The translations under genes and the position numbers were made by a program. The notes under the pieces were generated by a model. It saw only the letters and a program-made list of their open reading frames with translations. It did not search any database and was not told where the DNA came from. Of a DNA stretch of 64,000 nt, positions 37,473 through 46,099 are shown in pieces. The stretch is taken from the NCBI RefSeq assembly GCF_015831355.1, contig NZ_JADWYR010000001.1:2542001-2606000 (forward strand), read 5' to 3'. This DNA comes from Panacibacter microcysteis (GTDB taxonomy: Bacteria > Bacteroidota > Bacteroidia > Chitinophagales > Chitinophagaceae). The stretch's first letter is position 1, and every line of letters starts with the position of its first letter.

Positions 37473-38092
37473 GTATGCTTTAAATATATGTTGTTAAGAT
37501 TATCTTTTGTAAACGCTTTAGCCTCGTTTGATCTGTGGTCTTTTTCCACGAGAAATAAAACGGCTTCATACGAATCCTTTATAAAATCTATCCATCCACA
37601 AATGCATCTTTCAATGGCTGTGGTGCTGAAAAGATTGGTTACATACGTTTCTATAAAAGAGGCATCAAAAGTTTCAAAGATAAAAAACGCATTTTCACCT
37701 TTCAAGTTATGCCTGATGCTTATTTCACCAATGACAATATTGGGTAATGTGTATACAAACAATGCAGGACTGGGAATGTTTGCAAGAGAATCGTAGTACC
37801 TGATGTCTGCATCCAGGCTTGCATTTGCGTTGGTTAAAACAATGGCCGTGGCAAAGGGGTCAGTTATTTTGCCTGCACCCTGCAGCAGCACCTCGGTAGC
37901 TAAAAACCCCAGCTTACAAAGATTATCCATCTTGTAAAATTTTGGATAACCAATGTTCAGGTGCTGGTAAGCAGCCTGCAAAAAATCTTCGGGTTGCATT
38001 GCCGGTGAAACCTCAAAAACCGTGTTGCCGTTTTTACCAACCGTGTTGTTACCGGCGAAGCTGTATGCTGTTATTTTTAAAAGATCCGTCAA
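37454..38092 (-). CDS. Short ketosynthase-like protein (N-terminal half only)
   Basis: A 212-residue protein resembling only the N-terminal part of a ketosynthase. FYKMDNLCKLGFLATEVLLQG, AIVLTNANASLDADIRYYDSL and SPALFVYTLPNIVIGEISIRHNLKGENAFFIFE match KS segments up to the nucleophile elbow. That position reads FETFD with no Cys, and the C-terminal half with both His motifs is absent. It is intact, in frame and embedded in the operon, so this looks like a dedicated small subunit rather than a decayed gene (inference). Confidence 0.75.
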   Translation of the reverse strand: MTDLLKITAYSFAGNNTVGKNGNTVFEVSPAMQPEDFLQAAYQHLNIGYPKFYKMDNLCKLGFLATEVLLQGAGKITDPFATAIVLTNANASLDADIRYYDSLANIPSPALFVYTLPNIVIGEISIRHNLKGENAFFIFETFDASFIETYVTNLFSTTAIERCICGWIDFIKDSYEAVLFLVEKDHRSNEAKAFTKDNLNNIYLKHTWKKQH

Positions 38093-38104
38093 ATGATTGA
38101 TTGT

Positions 38105-39361
38105 TTAAGCCTCTTTATTCAATGCCCTGAATTTATCTCTCGTTTTTATAGTAGCAGCCAGTTTAAATAAGGCTGTATCATGATTTTTTACATAATGGTT
38201 TTCCGTGTCCCATACATAGCCGGCCAGTACAGAGCAAATTCTTCTTTTGATCTCCGCATCCTGGTCGTCTGCAAAGAATATTGTATCCAGTGTGCCATCG
38301 TACCACCGCATAACATACGAACGAAAGGTGTTTACACCCTGCATCATTGGCTGTGTATATTCTGCTTCCCAGTCAACGTCTTCTCCTTTTAATTTCTTCA
38401 GCACCAGTCTGGCAGCTTTCTGGCTGCTAACCGTAGCCAAAGTAACGCCCGATGAAAATACCGGGTCTAAAAATTCTGTTACATTCCCGGTGAGTACAAA
38501 ACCATCGCCATAAAACTTGTCGGTGGTTTTGCTCCACGATTGTAACACACGCGGTTCAAAAACCAGTACGGTATCTTTAAACCTTTCGGCAAGATGTGGC
38601 TGCGAGGCTACCAGGCCGCGAAACTGTTCTTCCATGTTGCCTGCATACTTTTCAAAGAATGCAGGGTCGCCCACAAAACCAACAGAAGTAATACCCGTAG
38701 AGAAGGGTATTACCCAGATCCAGACACCCGGTTCATGTACAATGATCGTTATCCTGTTTGGTTCATCGGCCATTGAACGTTTAACATCCTGCGTATGTGC
38801 AAAAACAGCCTTGCGTGGCGGCAGGTTAGAAGGCCTGTCCATATTAAACAAGCTGGGTATAACCCTGCCGTAGCCACTGCCGTCTATGATAAATTTTGCT
38901 TCAATTTCCTCTTTATCTCCGTTTGCTTGCTCAACCGTGGTCACAGAATCTGAGCCATTGAACACGATACCTGTAACGGTGGTTTCATAACTTACCGGTA
39001 CACCCATTGAAACTACTGTATCTGCAAGAATTTTATCAAACTCAGCACGCGGTACCTGCCAGGTCCATGTCCAGCCTTCGGTAAAGCGGTCTGCAAAAGA
39101 ATAGTCGCATTTTACACCGTTTTTTACGAAAAGAGCGCCGTATTTTTCCTGGAAATTTGCTGCTTTTACAGCATCTAAAAAGCCGGCTTCATCAAGCGCT
39201 TCCATGCACCGCGGCAAGAGGCTTTCGCCTATTACAAATCTTGGAAACTGCAGTTTTTCTACAATTCTTACGCTGTAGCCTGCTTTGTTTACAATAGATG
39301 CGGCAACGGTTCCCGCCGGACCGGCACCAATTACCAGTACATCAACATTACTCTTTTTCAT
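38105..39361 (-). CDS. FAD-dependent halogenase-like oxidoreductase
   Basis: A 418-residue flavoprotein of the halogenase/geranylgeranyl-reductase superfamily. It has GAGPAG at 12-17 (GxGxxG); PRFVIGESLLPR at 40-51, as in phenolic halogenases; and Lys73 in FQEKYG, where the catalytic lysine is expected. It also has WIWVIP at 214-219, an exact WxWxIP halogenase motif, and FLDPVFSSG at 297-305. In a flexirubin-type cluster it could chlorinate the aryl ring. Hydroxylation or reduction by a relative of the same fold remains possible. It is 12 bp from the short KS gene. Confidence 0.8.
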   Translation of the reverse strand: MKKSNVDVLVIGAGPAGTVAASIVNKAGYSVRIVEKLQFPRFVIGESLLPRCMEALDEAGFLDAVKAANFQEKYGALFVKNGVKCDYSFADRFTEGWTWTWQVPRAEFDKILADTVVSMGVPVSYETTVTGIVFNGSDSVTTVEQANGDKEEIEAKFIIDGSGYGRVIPSLFNMDRPSNLPPRKAVFAHTQDVKRSMADEPNRITIIVHEPGVWIWVIPFSTGITSVGFVGDPAFFEKYAGNMEEQFRGLVASQPHLAERFKDTVLVFEPRVLQSWSKTTDKFYGDGFVLTGNVTEFLDPVFSSGVTLATVSSQKAARLVLKKLKGEDVDWEAEYTQPMMQGVNTFRSYVMRWYDGTLDTIFFADDQDAEIKRRICSVLAGYVWDTENHYVKNHDTALFKLAATIKTRDKFRALNKEA

Positions 39362-39417
39362 TATGGTTGTGTTAAGGGTGTATATAAAATTATGTAACCA
39401 ACTGTTGAATTACTATT

Positions 39418-39475
39418 GGGCTTTGGTTGTGTCACTCACTTGTACGGCTGTACCTATACTGAGCTATGCGATGCG
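39418..39475 (+). repeat. Interspersed repeat, type 2, forward
   Basis: The core is at 39426-39445. Its GAGCCCGGC end is poorly preserved. It pairs with the reverse copy at 39501-39586 and is antisense to both flanking genes. Confidence 0.8.
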
Positions 39476-39500
39476 TAAACATTACCGCTTGAATATTTTG

Positions 39501-39586
39501 CCTTTTCCTGCTGCTTTATATACTGCCGTACAAGAGTGCGACGCAACAGGCGATGCCACCTGCACAAATGCCGGGCTCATAAAAAA
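39501..39586 (-). repeat. Interspersed repeat, type 1, reverse
   Basis: The core, GTACAAGAGTGCGACGCAAC on the plus strand, is at 39528-39547, followed by AGGCGATGCCA and GCCGGGCTCATAAAA. It begins one base after the methyltransferase stop and is one of the best-preserved full copies. Confidence 0.9.
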
Positions 39587-39587
39587 T

Positions 39588-40676
39588 CTATGCAGTAACT
39601 GTTGTTCGTTTCTTCAGTTTCCAGAGTGTATGACTTAAACCAATGTTGTTTATTTCTTCCACTATTTCAAAACCACCTTTAAGTACTGCATTTTTAAATA
39701 TTTCAGAATTGTACATCTGGCTGTTGCCATTGGCCAATGCTGTAAAATAAACAGAGGTTTGTTGCAGGCAAAAAGCAGCGGCTTCAAAACGTTGTTTATC
39801 CCAGAATGCCTCGAGTACATAAACGAAACCGTTTTCATCAATTGCTTCGTGGCAACGCTGCATGATGGAGGTAATTTCATCTTCAGAAAAACAATCGAGA
39901 AACTGGCTCATCCAGATGGCATCAAAGCCTTTTGGAAACGGCTGGGTTGCATCCAGGATATTTGCCGGGTGAAAGCTTACGCGGTCTGTAAGCCCTTTTT
40001 CTGCAATCGTTGTTTTGGCTACATTCAACTGGCCCGGCAAATCCATGATTGTTATATGCACTTCGGGATCGAATGTTGTACTTGCAATAGCCCACTTGCC
40101 TGTATTGCCGCCAATATCGAGTAATTTTTTTATGTGGTTGTGCTTATTGTATACATGCGGCAAAACAGCGGGGAAGGCTGTATCTGAAAAAAAGTGATCA
40201 AATGCAAACCAGCTTTTTTGTACATGTTTGGGTAGCTGGGAGAGGCCTTCATAAATGGTTTGCCAGTTACCAAAAACTTTCAGGCCTTCGGGCCTTTCGT
40301 TTTTGATAGCATCTTCCAGGTAAAACATGCCGTTGTAGTTTACATCGTGCATAAAATCCATGTTTACAATGGTAAGCGGATCATGCAAAATGAAATGACC
40401 TGTTTTTGTAATGCGGTATCGTTCATCGTTGATGATAACCAGGCCAATGCCAAGGCCCGACTCCAGCAACACACGCACGCCATAGTTGGGTAGTTGTACC
40501 CTTGCTACAATTTCTTGCAGTGTAAGGCCCGCAGAACCGCTGGCTTCAATTTCATGCAATATGCCGGAGTTGCGCATGATCCTGGCTACCTGGAAAATGA
40601 CAGGACCGAATGCAATAAACTGCGCCATGTTCTTTGCCTCTAATGCCGACTTCTTATCTGTAGAAAAAAACTGCAT
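39588..40676 (-). CDS. SAM-dependent O-methyltransferase of the pigment cluster
   Basis: A 362-residue methyltransferase of the hydroxyneurosporene/acetylserotonin type. It has an N-terminal winged-helix dimerisation domain (residues about 15-110) and a Rossmann domain with the SAM motif LLDIGGNTGKWAIAS (near 170), IMDLPGQ for the ribose and IWMSQFLDCFSEDE. A methyltransferase with this architecture in a flexirubin-type cluster probably acts on the aryl head group (inference). It is the last gene of its sub-operon, 6 bp after the ketosynthase at 40682. Confidence 0.85.
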   Translation of the reverse strand: MQFFSTDKKSALEAKNMAQFIAFGPVIFQVARIMRNSGILHEIEASGSAGLTLQEIVARVQLPNYGVRVLLESGLGIGLVIINDERYRITKTGHFILHDPLTIVNMDFMHDVNYNGMFYLEDAIKNERPEGLKVFGNWQTIYEGLSQLPKHVQKSWFAFDHFFSDTAFPAVLPHVYNKHNHIKKLLDIGGNTGKWAIASTTFDPEVHITIMDLPGQLNVAKTTIAEKGLTDRVSFHPANILDATQPFPKGFDAIWMSQFLDCFSEDEITSIMQRCHEAIDENGFVYVLEAFWDKQRFEAAAFCLQQTSVYFTALANGNSQMYNSEIFKNAVLKGGFEIVEEINNIGLSHTLWKLKKRTTVTA

Positions 40677-40681
40677 GAATG

Positions 40682-41815
40682 TTATTGTAGTTGGTGATCT
40701 GTTTTTTTAAAAACAACGGCTGCATTGCAACCGCCAAAGCCGGATGCTGTTTTCAAAAAATACTTATAATTTCCTTTTTGCAAAGCCCTGCAAATATGCA
40801 GGTTTTTTGAAACTCCCGGATTTAAAAAACCCTTTGTTGGAAGTATGATGTTTTCCTGTAATGCGTGTACAGACATTACCGTTTCAATGATGCCTGCCGC
40901 GCCAAGTGTATGGCCATAATAACCTTTCAAACTGTTCACAGGCGTATCGTTGAGGTGTGCAAGATCAAAGGCTTTTGCTTCCATTTCATCGTTGTAAACA
41001 GTTGCTGTACCATGGGCGGAAATAAAATCGATTTCCGGGCTGGTGATGCCCGCTTCAGACAATGCCTGGCTGATGGCCGCATACAGTTCTGCGCCTGTTC
41101 TGGACGGGCCGGATATATGGTTGGCATCATTGCTTACTGCACCACCGCAAAGCTGTATACCATTGGAGAACGCCTTATTGGAAGAAAGTATGATTGTTCC
41201 GGCAGCTTCGCCAAGTGTTACACCTTTCCTGTCTGCATCAAATGGTTTGCAAGGTTCATTGCTGATGGCCTGGAAAGATGCGAACCCTGAGAACACAAAT
41301 TTCGTTATAAGGTCTGCGCCTGTTACAACGGCATGGTCATATGCGCCGGTACGCAGCAGTCTCATTGCAGTAATCAATGCCAGTACACCTGAAATACAGG
41401 CATGAGACACCACCAGTGGTGTATGATAAAAATCAAAATGCTTTGCCACAATTTTTGCTGAATGCGGCAATGAAATTTTTTCCCTGAGAGTGTCTGTATA
41501 AGTTGTTTTTTCGAGCAGGCTGATGTTTCCTTTCGTGGAAGAAAGGATGAAGATGGTCTTGCTGCCTGTTACATCCAGCGAGGTATTGGCCAGTGCGCCT
41601 GCTACAGCATCTATAACCAGTTGCTCAAACCTGGTAACATTGTTTTGCGGCTTTATAACATCGGCTGCAAACAATGAAGCATAGGCAGGTTGATCGGCAA
41701 GTGAGCGCTGCTGCCGTATACCGGAAACATCTTTTTGTAATTGCTGAAAGTTTTCAGCAGATGTGGTACCAATTGGCGAAACAATGTTATCGGCAACAAC
41801 AAAAACTTCTTTCAT
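40682..41815 (-). CDS. Beta-ketoacyl-ACP synthase of the pigment cluster, second
   Basis: A 377-residue condensing enzyme with the complete catalytic triad: Cys in VSHACISGVLAL, His in SAHGTATVYND and His in KGYYGHTLGAAG. VTLGEAAGTIIL and ASGFGGCNAAVVF close the fold. It is somewhat shorter and more divergent than FabF, as is common for cluster-specific enzymes. It sits between the methyltransferase and thioesterase genes with 6-9 bp gaps. Confidence 0.9.
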   Translation of the reverse strand: MKEVFVVADNIVSPIGTTSAENFQQLQKDVSGIRQQRSLADQPAYASLFAADVIKPQNNVTRFEQLVIDAVAGALANTSLDVTGSKTIFILSSTKGNISLLEKTTYTDTLREKISLPHSAKIVAKHFDFYHTPLVVSHACISGVLALITAMRLLRTGAYDHAVVTGADLITKFVFSGFASFQAISNEPCKPFDADRKGVTLGEAAGTIILSSNKAFSNGIQLCGGAVSNDANHISGPSRTGAELYAAISQALSEAGITSPEIDFISAHGTATVYNDEMEAKAFDLAHLNDTPVNSLKGYYGHTLGAAGIIETVMSVHALQENIILPTKGFLNPGVSKNLHICRALQKGNYKYFLKTASGFGGCNAAVVFKKTDHQLQ

Positions 41816-41823
41816 GTATTAAG

Positions 41824-42246
41824 CTATAGCCCGTATTTATTTTTCCACTCTTCAAAAAAAGGTGGGTTGGTTAACTGGAGTAATGAATGTTCTTTATCAA
41901 GAAATACCTGTACAGAAAAACCGGTGGCTACAAGCTGGCCGTTTCCTGCGTTGTACAATTTGTATTCAAACCTGAGTTTTGCAGCCTCGCACGGTACGTA
42001 CGTGGTTTCCACAACGAGACTGTCGCCATAGCGCAATGACCGCTTATAATCACATTCCACTTTTACAACCGGCACAACATAACCTTTATTATAAAAATCC
42101 AGGTAACCAATGCCATATTTGTTTCCGAATGCTTCGCGGCCATCTTCGAAGTAGCGGATGTAGTGGCCATGCCATACAATACCCAGCGGATCAGCTTCAT
42201 TAAACCTAACTCTTACCTCTGTTCTTTCAGTTAAAGATATACTCAT
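41824..42246 (-). CDS. Acyl-CoA/ACP thioesterase, hotdog fold
   Basis: A 140-residue 4-hydroxybenzoyl-CoA-type thioesterase. It has the catalytic Asp in RFNEADPLGIVWHGHYIRYFEDGREAF and a hotdog helix followed by strands (CDYKRSLRYGDSLVVETTY). It would release or edit acyl chains from CoA or ACP during aryl-polyene synthesis. Its start is 117 bp from the secreted-protein gene at 42364, the widest gap in this sub-operon. Confidence 0.88.
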   Translation of the reverse strand: MSISLTERTEVRVRFNEADPLGIVWHGHYIRYFEDGREAFGNKYGIGYLDFYNKGYVVPVVKVECDYKRSLRYGDSLVVETTYVPCEAAKLRFEYKLYNAGNGQLVATGFSVQVFLDKEHSLLQLTNPPFFEEWKNKYGL

Positions 42247-42363
42247 TGGTTGGTGCCTGGTTTTTTACAGGATAAGTGAAACAATAAATTGAACCATTTG
42301 TTTTTAACACAGGCCGCACCGTTTTTGCAAGGCGCTGATGCTGCAACCCGCTGCAAACAAAGA

Positions 42364-42993
42364 TTATCCTTTCCAGTCTTTATATTTTGTTTTCTCAATG
42401 TCTTTCAGTGCTTCGTAGATCGACTTTGCATAGTAGTTTCTTAACCCGAAACCGCCCACTTTTTCTTCTATTCTTTCGGTATGAATAACTTTTCCAGTGC
42501 TCATATTGATGAAGGTGATATACATAGACGACCTTTCTGCTGTTTTACTCATTGATTCCATAATGAACACAACACCTACACCTTTTTTGCCGCTGATATT
42601 ATAGCCTTTTACCATTTTTTCAATGGTTTTATTGGTAAACCTTGACCTGTCTGCGTCGTTGGCAGATTTTATTTTGTCAGGATCTAAACCTTTATTTTTT
42701 GCTTTCACCACAGAGAGATCGGTTTCAACACCTGCTTTGTGAAATGCTTTTGGAAGGTCGAATTTTTTAGGCTCGTTTAATACCAGTTCATTAATGCCCG
42801 CAAATTGCCTGTTGGTGAAATCTTCCACTTCAATATCTGTATGCCCCAGGATTTTTACACCCGAGAAATCTATTCCGAGCCAGGTAAGATTTGTTTCAGC
42901 TTTGAATACATCCTGTATCGTTTGCGCATTTGCTGCCACGGTACATACAACTGATAATGCAATCAGGATTGCAGATATGAATGTGCGTTTCAT
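42364..42993 (-). CDS. Secreted protein of unknown function in the pigment cluster
   Basis: A 209-residue protein with a clean signal peptide (ending VAANAQ). The mature part alternates short strands and charged helices (FSGVKILGHTDIEVEDF, MVKGYNISGKKGVGVVFIMESMSKT, MYITFINMSTGKVIHTERIEEKVGGFG). I do not recognise a catalytic motif. The start overlaps the dehydratase stop (ATGA), so the two are translationally coupled. That argues for a real role in the pathway, perhaps periplasmic handling of the pigment (inference). Confidence 0.75.
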   Translation of the reverse strand: MKRTFISAILIALSVVCTVAANAQTIQDVFKAETNLTWLGIDFSGVKILGHTDIEVEDFTNRQFAGINELVLNEPKKFDLPKAFHKAGVETDLSVVKAKNKGLDPDKIKSANDADRSRFTNKTIEKMVKGYNISGKKGVGVVFIMESMSKTAERSSMYITFINMSTGKVIHTERIEEKVGGFGLRNYYAKSIYEALKDIEKTKYKDWKG

Positions 42994-43421
42994 GTTTGCG
43001 GTTTTTTATTTTGATCAATAAAAATTTTCATGGTGCATTTTGCCAGTAGTTCACCATTGCAGGTTGCTTTGCCGGAGATCAAGAGTACGTTGAGTATTTC
43101 ATTATCGGCCGTTATTTCTGTATGAATTGTTGAATTTACAGATGGAAGTGAAAACACTTCGAGGTTTTGAACAGCGGCAATATAACCTACTGCAACAGGT
43201 TTATTTTTCCTGATGGCGGTTACGCCTGCTCTTGCCGCGGCAGTTTGCGCAATGTTTTCTATAAGACCTGCCTCGGAGAATTTACCGTTTTCTGTAAGAA
43301 TATTGCCTGGCTTTATTTCGAAAGTAGTGGTTGTTGTTTTATCATCTGATGCAATGAGTTCACCGATCATTAGAAAGGGGGCTCTTTGTGGTACGAGGTC
43401 TAAAATATTCAGTTCTGGCAT
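42990..43421 (-). CDS. 3-hydroxyacyl-ACP dehydratase-like hotdog protein
   Basis: A 143-residue FabA/FabZ-like hotdog protein starting MPELNILDLVPQRAPFLMIGEL. In FabZ the equivalent segment is PHRYPF and its His is catalytic; here it is Gln. The partner Glu is kept in GLIENIAQTAAARAG. It would dehydrate beta-hydroxyacyl-ACP to build the polyene, but the His-to-Gln change means either altered chemistry or a non-catalytic role. The start at 43421 is chosen by homology; the open frame upstream overlaps the repeat element. Confidence 0.78.
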   Translation of the reverse strand: MPELNILDLVPQRAPFLMIGELIASDDKTTTTTFEIKPGNILTENGKFSEAGLIENIAQTAAARAGVTAIRKNKPVAVGYIAAVQNLEVFSLPSVNSTIHTEITADNEILNVLLISGKATCNGELLAKCTMKIFIDQNKKPQT

Positions 43422-43460
43422 AAGACTGCAATTGTAACAAATTGTGCTGAATAAAGCAAG

Positions 43461-43548
43461 GTTGTGCCATTGCTGCTTAAAGATATGCTGTACAAGTGTG
43501 CGACGCAAGGAACGATGCGCAGCGTTTTGCTGCCGGGCTCAAAAAAAA
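43461..43548 (-). repeat. Interspersed repeat, type 3, reverse
   Basis: GTACAAGTGTGCGACGCAAGG is at 43490-43510; the last three positions differ from CAAC AG. GCCGGGCTC follows, abutting the acyltransferase stop codon. Confidence 0.85.
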
Positions 43549-44427
43549 TTATTGCCAGAAATCGTAATAATTGAACCACTGCTGAGGGTAAGTTTTTACT
43601 TTTTGTTCCATCTCAGTTGAAAATGCATGGAGCATCTGCTGCATAGCGGCCTCTTTTGTTGTGGCGGTAAGATTCTTTACAGGGCTGGCAAAGAAATGAT
43701 AATGCAAGGCAGACTCTTTCATGGCAAAGACAAAGGAAACGGGCACTTTAAACTGTGCGGCCAGCAGGAAAGGGCCCAGCGGAAACTTGGCGGGCCGGCC
43801 AAGAAAATCTACCGTAAGTGTTTTATTACCTTCCAGGAACCTGTCTGCATGCATACATACCAGTTCGTTGTTTTTAAGTGCGGCCGCTATTTCGTAAATG
43901 TGGGAAAGGTCGTTGCGGAGAATGATAAATTTTGCGGCAGATTGTTGCGTTACAGAGCCGAGGTATTGTTTGATGCGTTCATGCTCGCCATCGAAAATAA
44001 CGATGTTGATCTTTGTATTGAGGCGCCTGAGGAGGAAGCCTGCTATTTCCCAGTTGCCAATGTGCGCACTCAGCAACATGCCGCCTTTTTGTTGCGCGGT
44101 TACCTGGCGGAGTATATCTTCTCCGTCGAAATTGTAAGTGAACTTATTTTCTGATACGGCCATTACCGCTATTTTATCAATGAGCGTTTGACCGAAAATA
44201 TAATAGTTGCGATAGAGGTTGAGCAAAGACCTCAACACCGGTTGATGGAGCCGATACCGGTAAAAACGATAAATGATTTTTGAGGAGCTGAATGAGAACA
44301 GGAAATAGTAGAAAGCCACAAACCTTAGTAAGATATATGCAGGCAATACGCCTGCTCTTTTTATTACTGCTACAAAAATGCGGTAACCCAGTGGAGTGCC
44401 TTTAGATTTTCCTTGCCAGGATGGCAT
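43549..44427 (-). CDS. Lysophospholipid acyltransferase family protein (LpxL/HtrB-like)
   Basis: A 292-residue inner-membrane acyltransferase with an N-terminal hydrophobic anchor. The HX4-5E motif reads SAHIGNWEIAGF (near 122), with VCMHADRFLEGN as the third motif. Related enzymes acylate lipid A; cluster-encoded versions are thought to attach the aryl-polyene acid to a lipid or alkylresorcinol anchor (inference). The start shares 1 bp with the ACP stop, so it is probably co-translated with ACP, its likely donor. Confidence 0.88.
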   Translation of the reverse strand: MPSWQGKSKGTPLGYRIFVAVIKRAGVLPAYILLRFVAFYYFLFSFSSSKIIYRFYRYRLHQPVLRSLLNLYRNYYIFGQTLIDKIAVMAVSENKFTYNFDGEDILRQVTAQQKGGMLLSAHIGNWEIAGFLLRRLNTKINIVIFDGEHERIKQYLGSVTQQSAAKFIILRNDLSHIYEIAAALKNNELVCMHADRFLEGNKTLTVDFLGRPAKFPLGPFLLAAQFKVPVSFVFAMKESALHYHFFASPVKNLTATTKEAAMQQMLHAFSTEMEQKVKTYPQQWFNYYDFWQ

Positions 44428-44687
44428 TATGCAGGTTCCTTTACACTAACTTTTGAAATAATATACTCATAGAAATCTGTGAATGTATCGATCTGCGTAA
44501 AATCGCCTGGTTTTACTTTAAAAGAGAAATTGTTTTCTATTACCACAACAAGGTCGATATAATCAAGACTGTCTAGCTCAAGTGTATCCCTGAGACTGGC
44601 ACCCGGCACTATTTTTTCGGGGCTCACTTCAAATTCTTCAGACAGGAATTCATTGATTCTGTCTATGATTGCTTCCTTACTCTTCAT
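44427..44687 (-). CDS. Acyl carrier protein (pigment cluster, second copy)
   Basis: An 86-residue ACP with the phosphopantetheine Ser in LELDSLDYIDLVVVIENNF. It differs clearly from the ACP at 37203-37472 (DSLD versus DSID), and its neighbour is the acyltransferase. The two may serve different stages, such as elongation and transfer (inference). It is 13 bp from the upstream ketosynthase and overlaps the acyltransferase by 1 bp. Confidence 0.9.
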   Translation of the reverse strand: MKSKEAIIDRINEFLSEEFEVSPEKIVPGASLRDTLELDSLDYIDLVVVIENNFSFKVKPGDFTQIDTFTDFYEYIISKVSVKEPA

Positions 44688-44700
44688 AACAAGCCTAGGT

Positions 44701-45924
44701 TTAGTGTTTTTTTACAATGATAGATGAGTTTGTGCCTCCAAAACCAAAAGAATTACTCAAAAATACATTTATATTTTTATCCATGGTTTTTTTGACAATG
44801 TTCAGTTTTGCCGAGTCTTCATCGGGGTTTTCGAAGTTGATGTTGGGTGCAATGAAAGAGTTTTCCATCATGAGCATGGAGTAAACTATTTCACTGGCAC
44901 CTGCCATCCAGCATTCATGCCCCGTCATAGATTTTGTTGAGCTTACATGCGGGTAAGCCGTACCAAAAACCTCGTGTATGGCTCTTGCTTCGCTGGTATC
45001 GCCGGCCTGCGTGGAGGTGGCATGTGCATTGATGTAATCAATATCCCTGGCAGCCATGCCAGCCTCTCTTAAAGCCATTTCCAAAGAGCGAACCGGGCCG
45101 TTTACTGTTGGGTTTGAAATATGCTCACCGTTGGATGAGAACCCGTACCCGATTATTTCGCCGAGAATTTTTGCGCCCCTTTTTTGCGCTGATTCCAGGC
45201 TTTCTAAAATGACCGTTGCGGCGCCACCGCTTGGTACAAGCCCGTCGCGGTCCCTGTCAAACGGCCTGGATGCCAGTGCAGGCATCGATTCCCGCACAGA
45301 AAACGCCGAAAGTGCATCAAAATTGCCCATGGAAAGATGGTTGATTTCCTGGGCACCGCCGGTAACCACACAATCCTGCAACCCCATTTTGATAAACATA
45401 TAACCTAAACCTATGGCGTGCGAGCCACTGGCACAGGCAGCACTAACGGTAAAGTTTACACCCCTTAGTTTAAATATTGTTGACAGATTCATGGTTACGG
45501 TAGAATTCATGGTTTTAAAAACTGATGCAGATCCTACCATCATGGTATCTTTCTTTTCCCGCATAATATCTGTTGCTTCTATTACAGGCTTAGCGGAGCT
45601 ATCGTTGCCAAACAGAATACCTATTTCTTTTTCATTGATATAATCCTGGTCGATACCTGCCTGCTTAAACGCCTCCAGTGTGCTCAGGTAAGCATATTCT
45701 CCCTGCTCGGGCAGCATTATCCTGGCACGGCGGTCAAGCAATTCTTTGAGGTTTGGCTTATCTACATAGCCGGTAAGACCAGAGCGGTAGCCAAACTCTT
45801 TACGTACAGGGTCGAGTATAATTCCAGATTTACCTGCATGCAAAGAATCACGTACCTCATCAAGGTTTTTACCAAGGCAGGAGTAGATGCCCATACCAGT
45901 TATCACAACGCGATTCATACTCAT
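44701..45924 (-). CDS. Beta-ketoacyl-ACP synthase II-like (FabF family)
   Basis: A 407-residue condensing enzyme. It begins MSMNRVVITGMGIYSCLGKNLDEV, typical of FabF, and has all three catalytic residues (SAACASGSHAIGLG, NAHATSTQAGD, KSMTGHECWMAG). It is the most FabF-like of the cluster ketosynthases and the first gene of a three-gene unit with ACP and acyltransferase. ATG codons at 45924 and two codons later are both possible starts. Confidence 0.92.
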   Translation of the reverse strand: MSMNRVVITGMGIYSCLGKNLDEVRDSLHAGKSGIILDPVRKEFGYRSGLTGYVDKPNLKELLDRRARIMLPEQGEYAYLSTLEAFKQAGIDQDYINEKEIGILFGNDSSAKPVIEATDIMREKKDTMMVGSASVFKTMNSTVTMNLSTIFKLRGVNFTVSAACASGSHAIGLGYMFIKMGLQDCVVTGGAQEINHLSMGNFDALSAFSVRESMPALASRPFDRDRDGLVPSGGAATVILESLESAQKRGAKILGEIIGYGFSSNGEHISNPTVNGPVRSLEMALREAGMAARDIDYINAHATSTQAGDTSEARAIHEVFGTAYPHVSSTKSMTGHECWMAGASEIVYSMLMMENSFIAPNINFENPDEDSAKLNIVKKTMDKNINVFLSNSFGFGGTNSSIIVKKH

Positions 45925-46099
45925 TAGATGGCCGCGAATTTAATGAGATACCGTGAATTATGACATTTAAACCTGATTAACAGTAGAGAATGTAGTATGA
46001 ATTGGCAGAACAGCAATATTTTGTTGAAAAGAATAATATCACGCATAAATCATCTTTACACAACGGGAAATTTTACCGCATCAAACTATGTGTGCAGCG

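Noticed and set aside
42320-42360. TTTTTGCAAGGCGCTGATGCTGCAAC as another repeat copy
   Set aside because: Only the GATGC/GCAAC portion resembles the element; the core is absent, so it was not counted.
45927-45952. CTCATT/AATGAG inverted repeat before the FabF-like gene
   Set aside because: A 6-bp arm with a 14-nt spacer is expected by chance in AT-rich sequence and no second site supports it.
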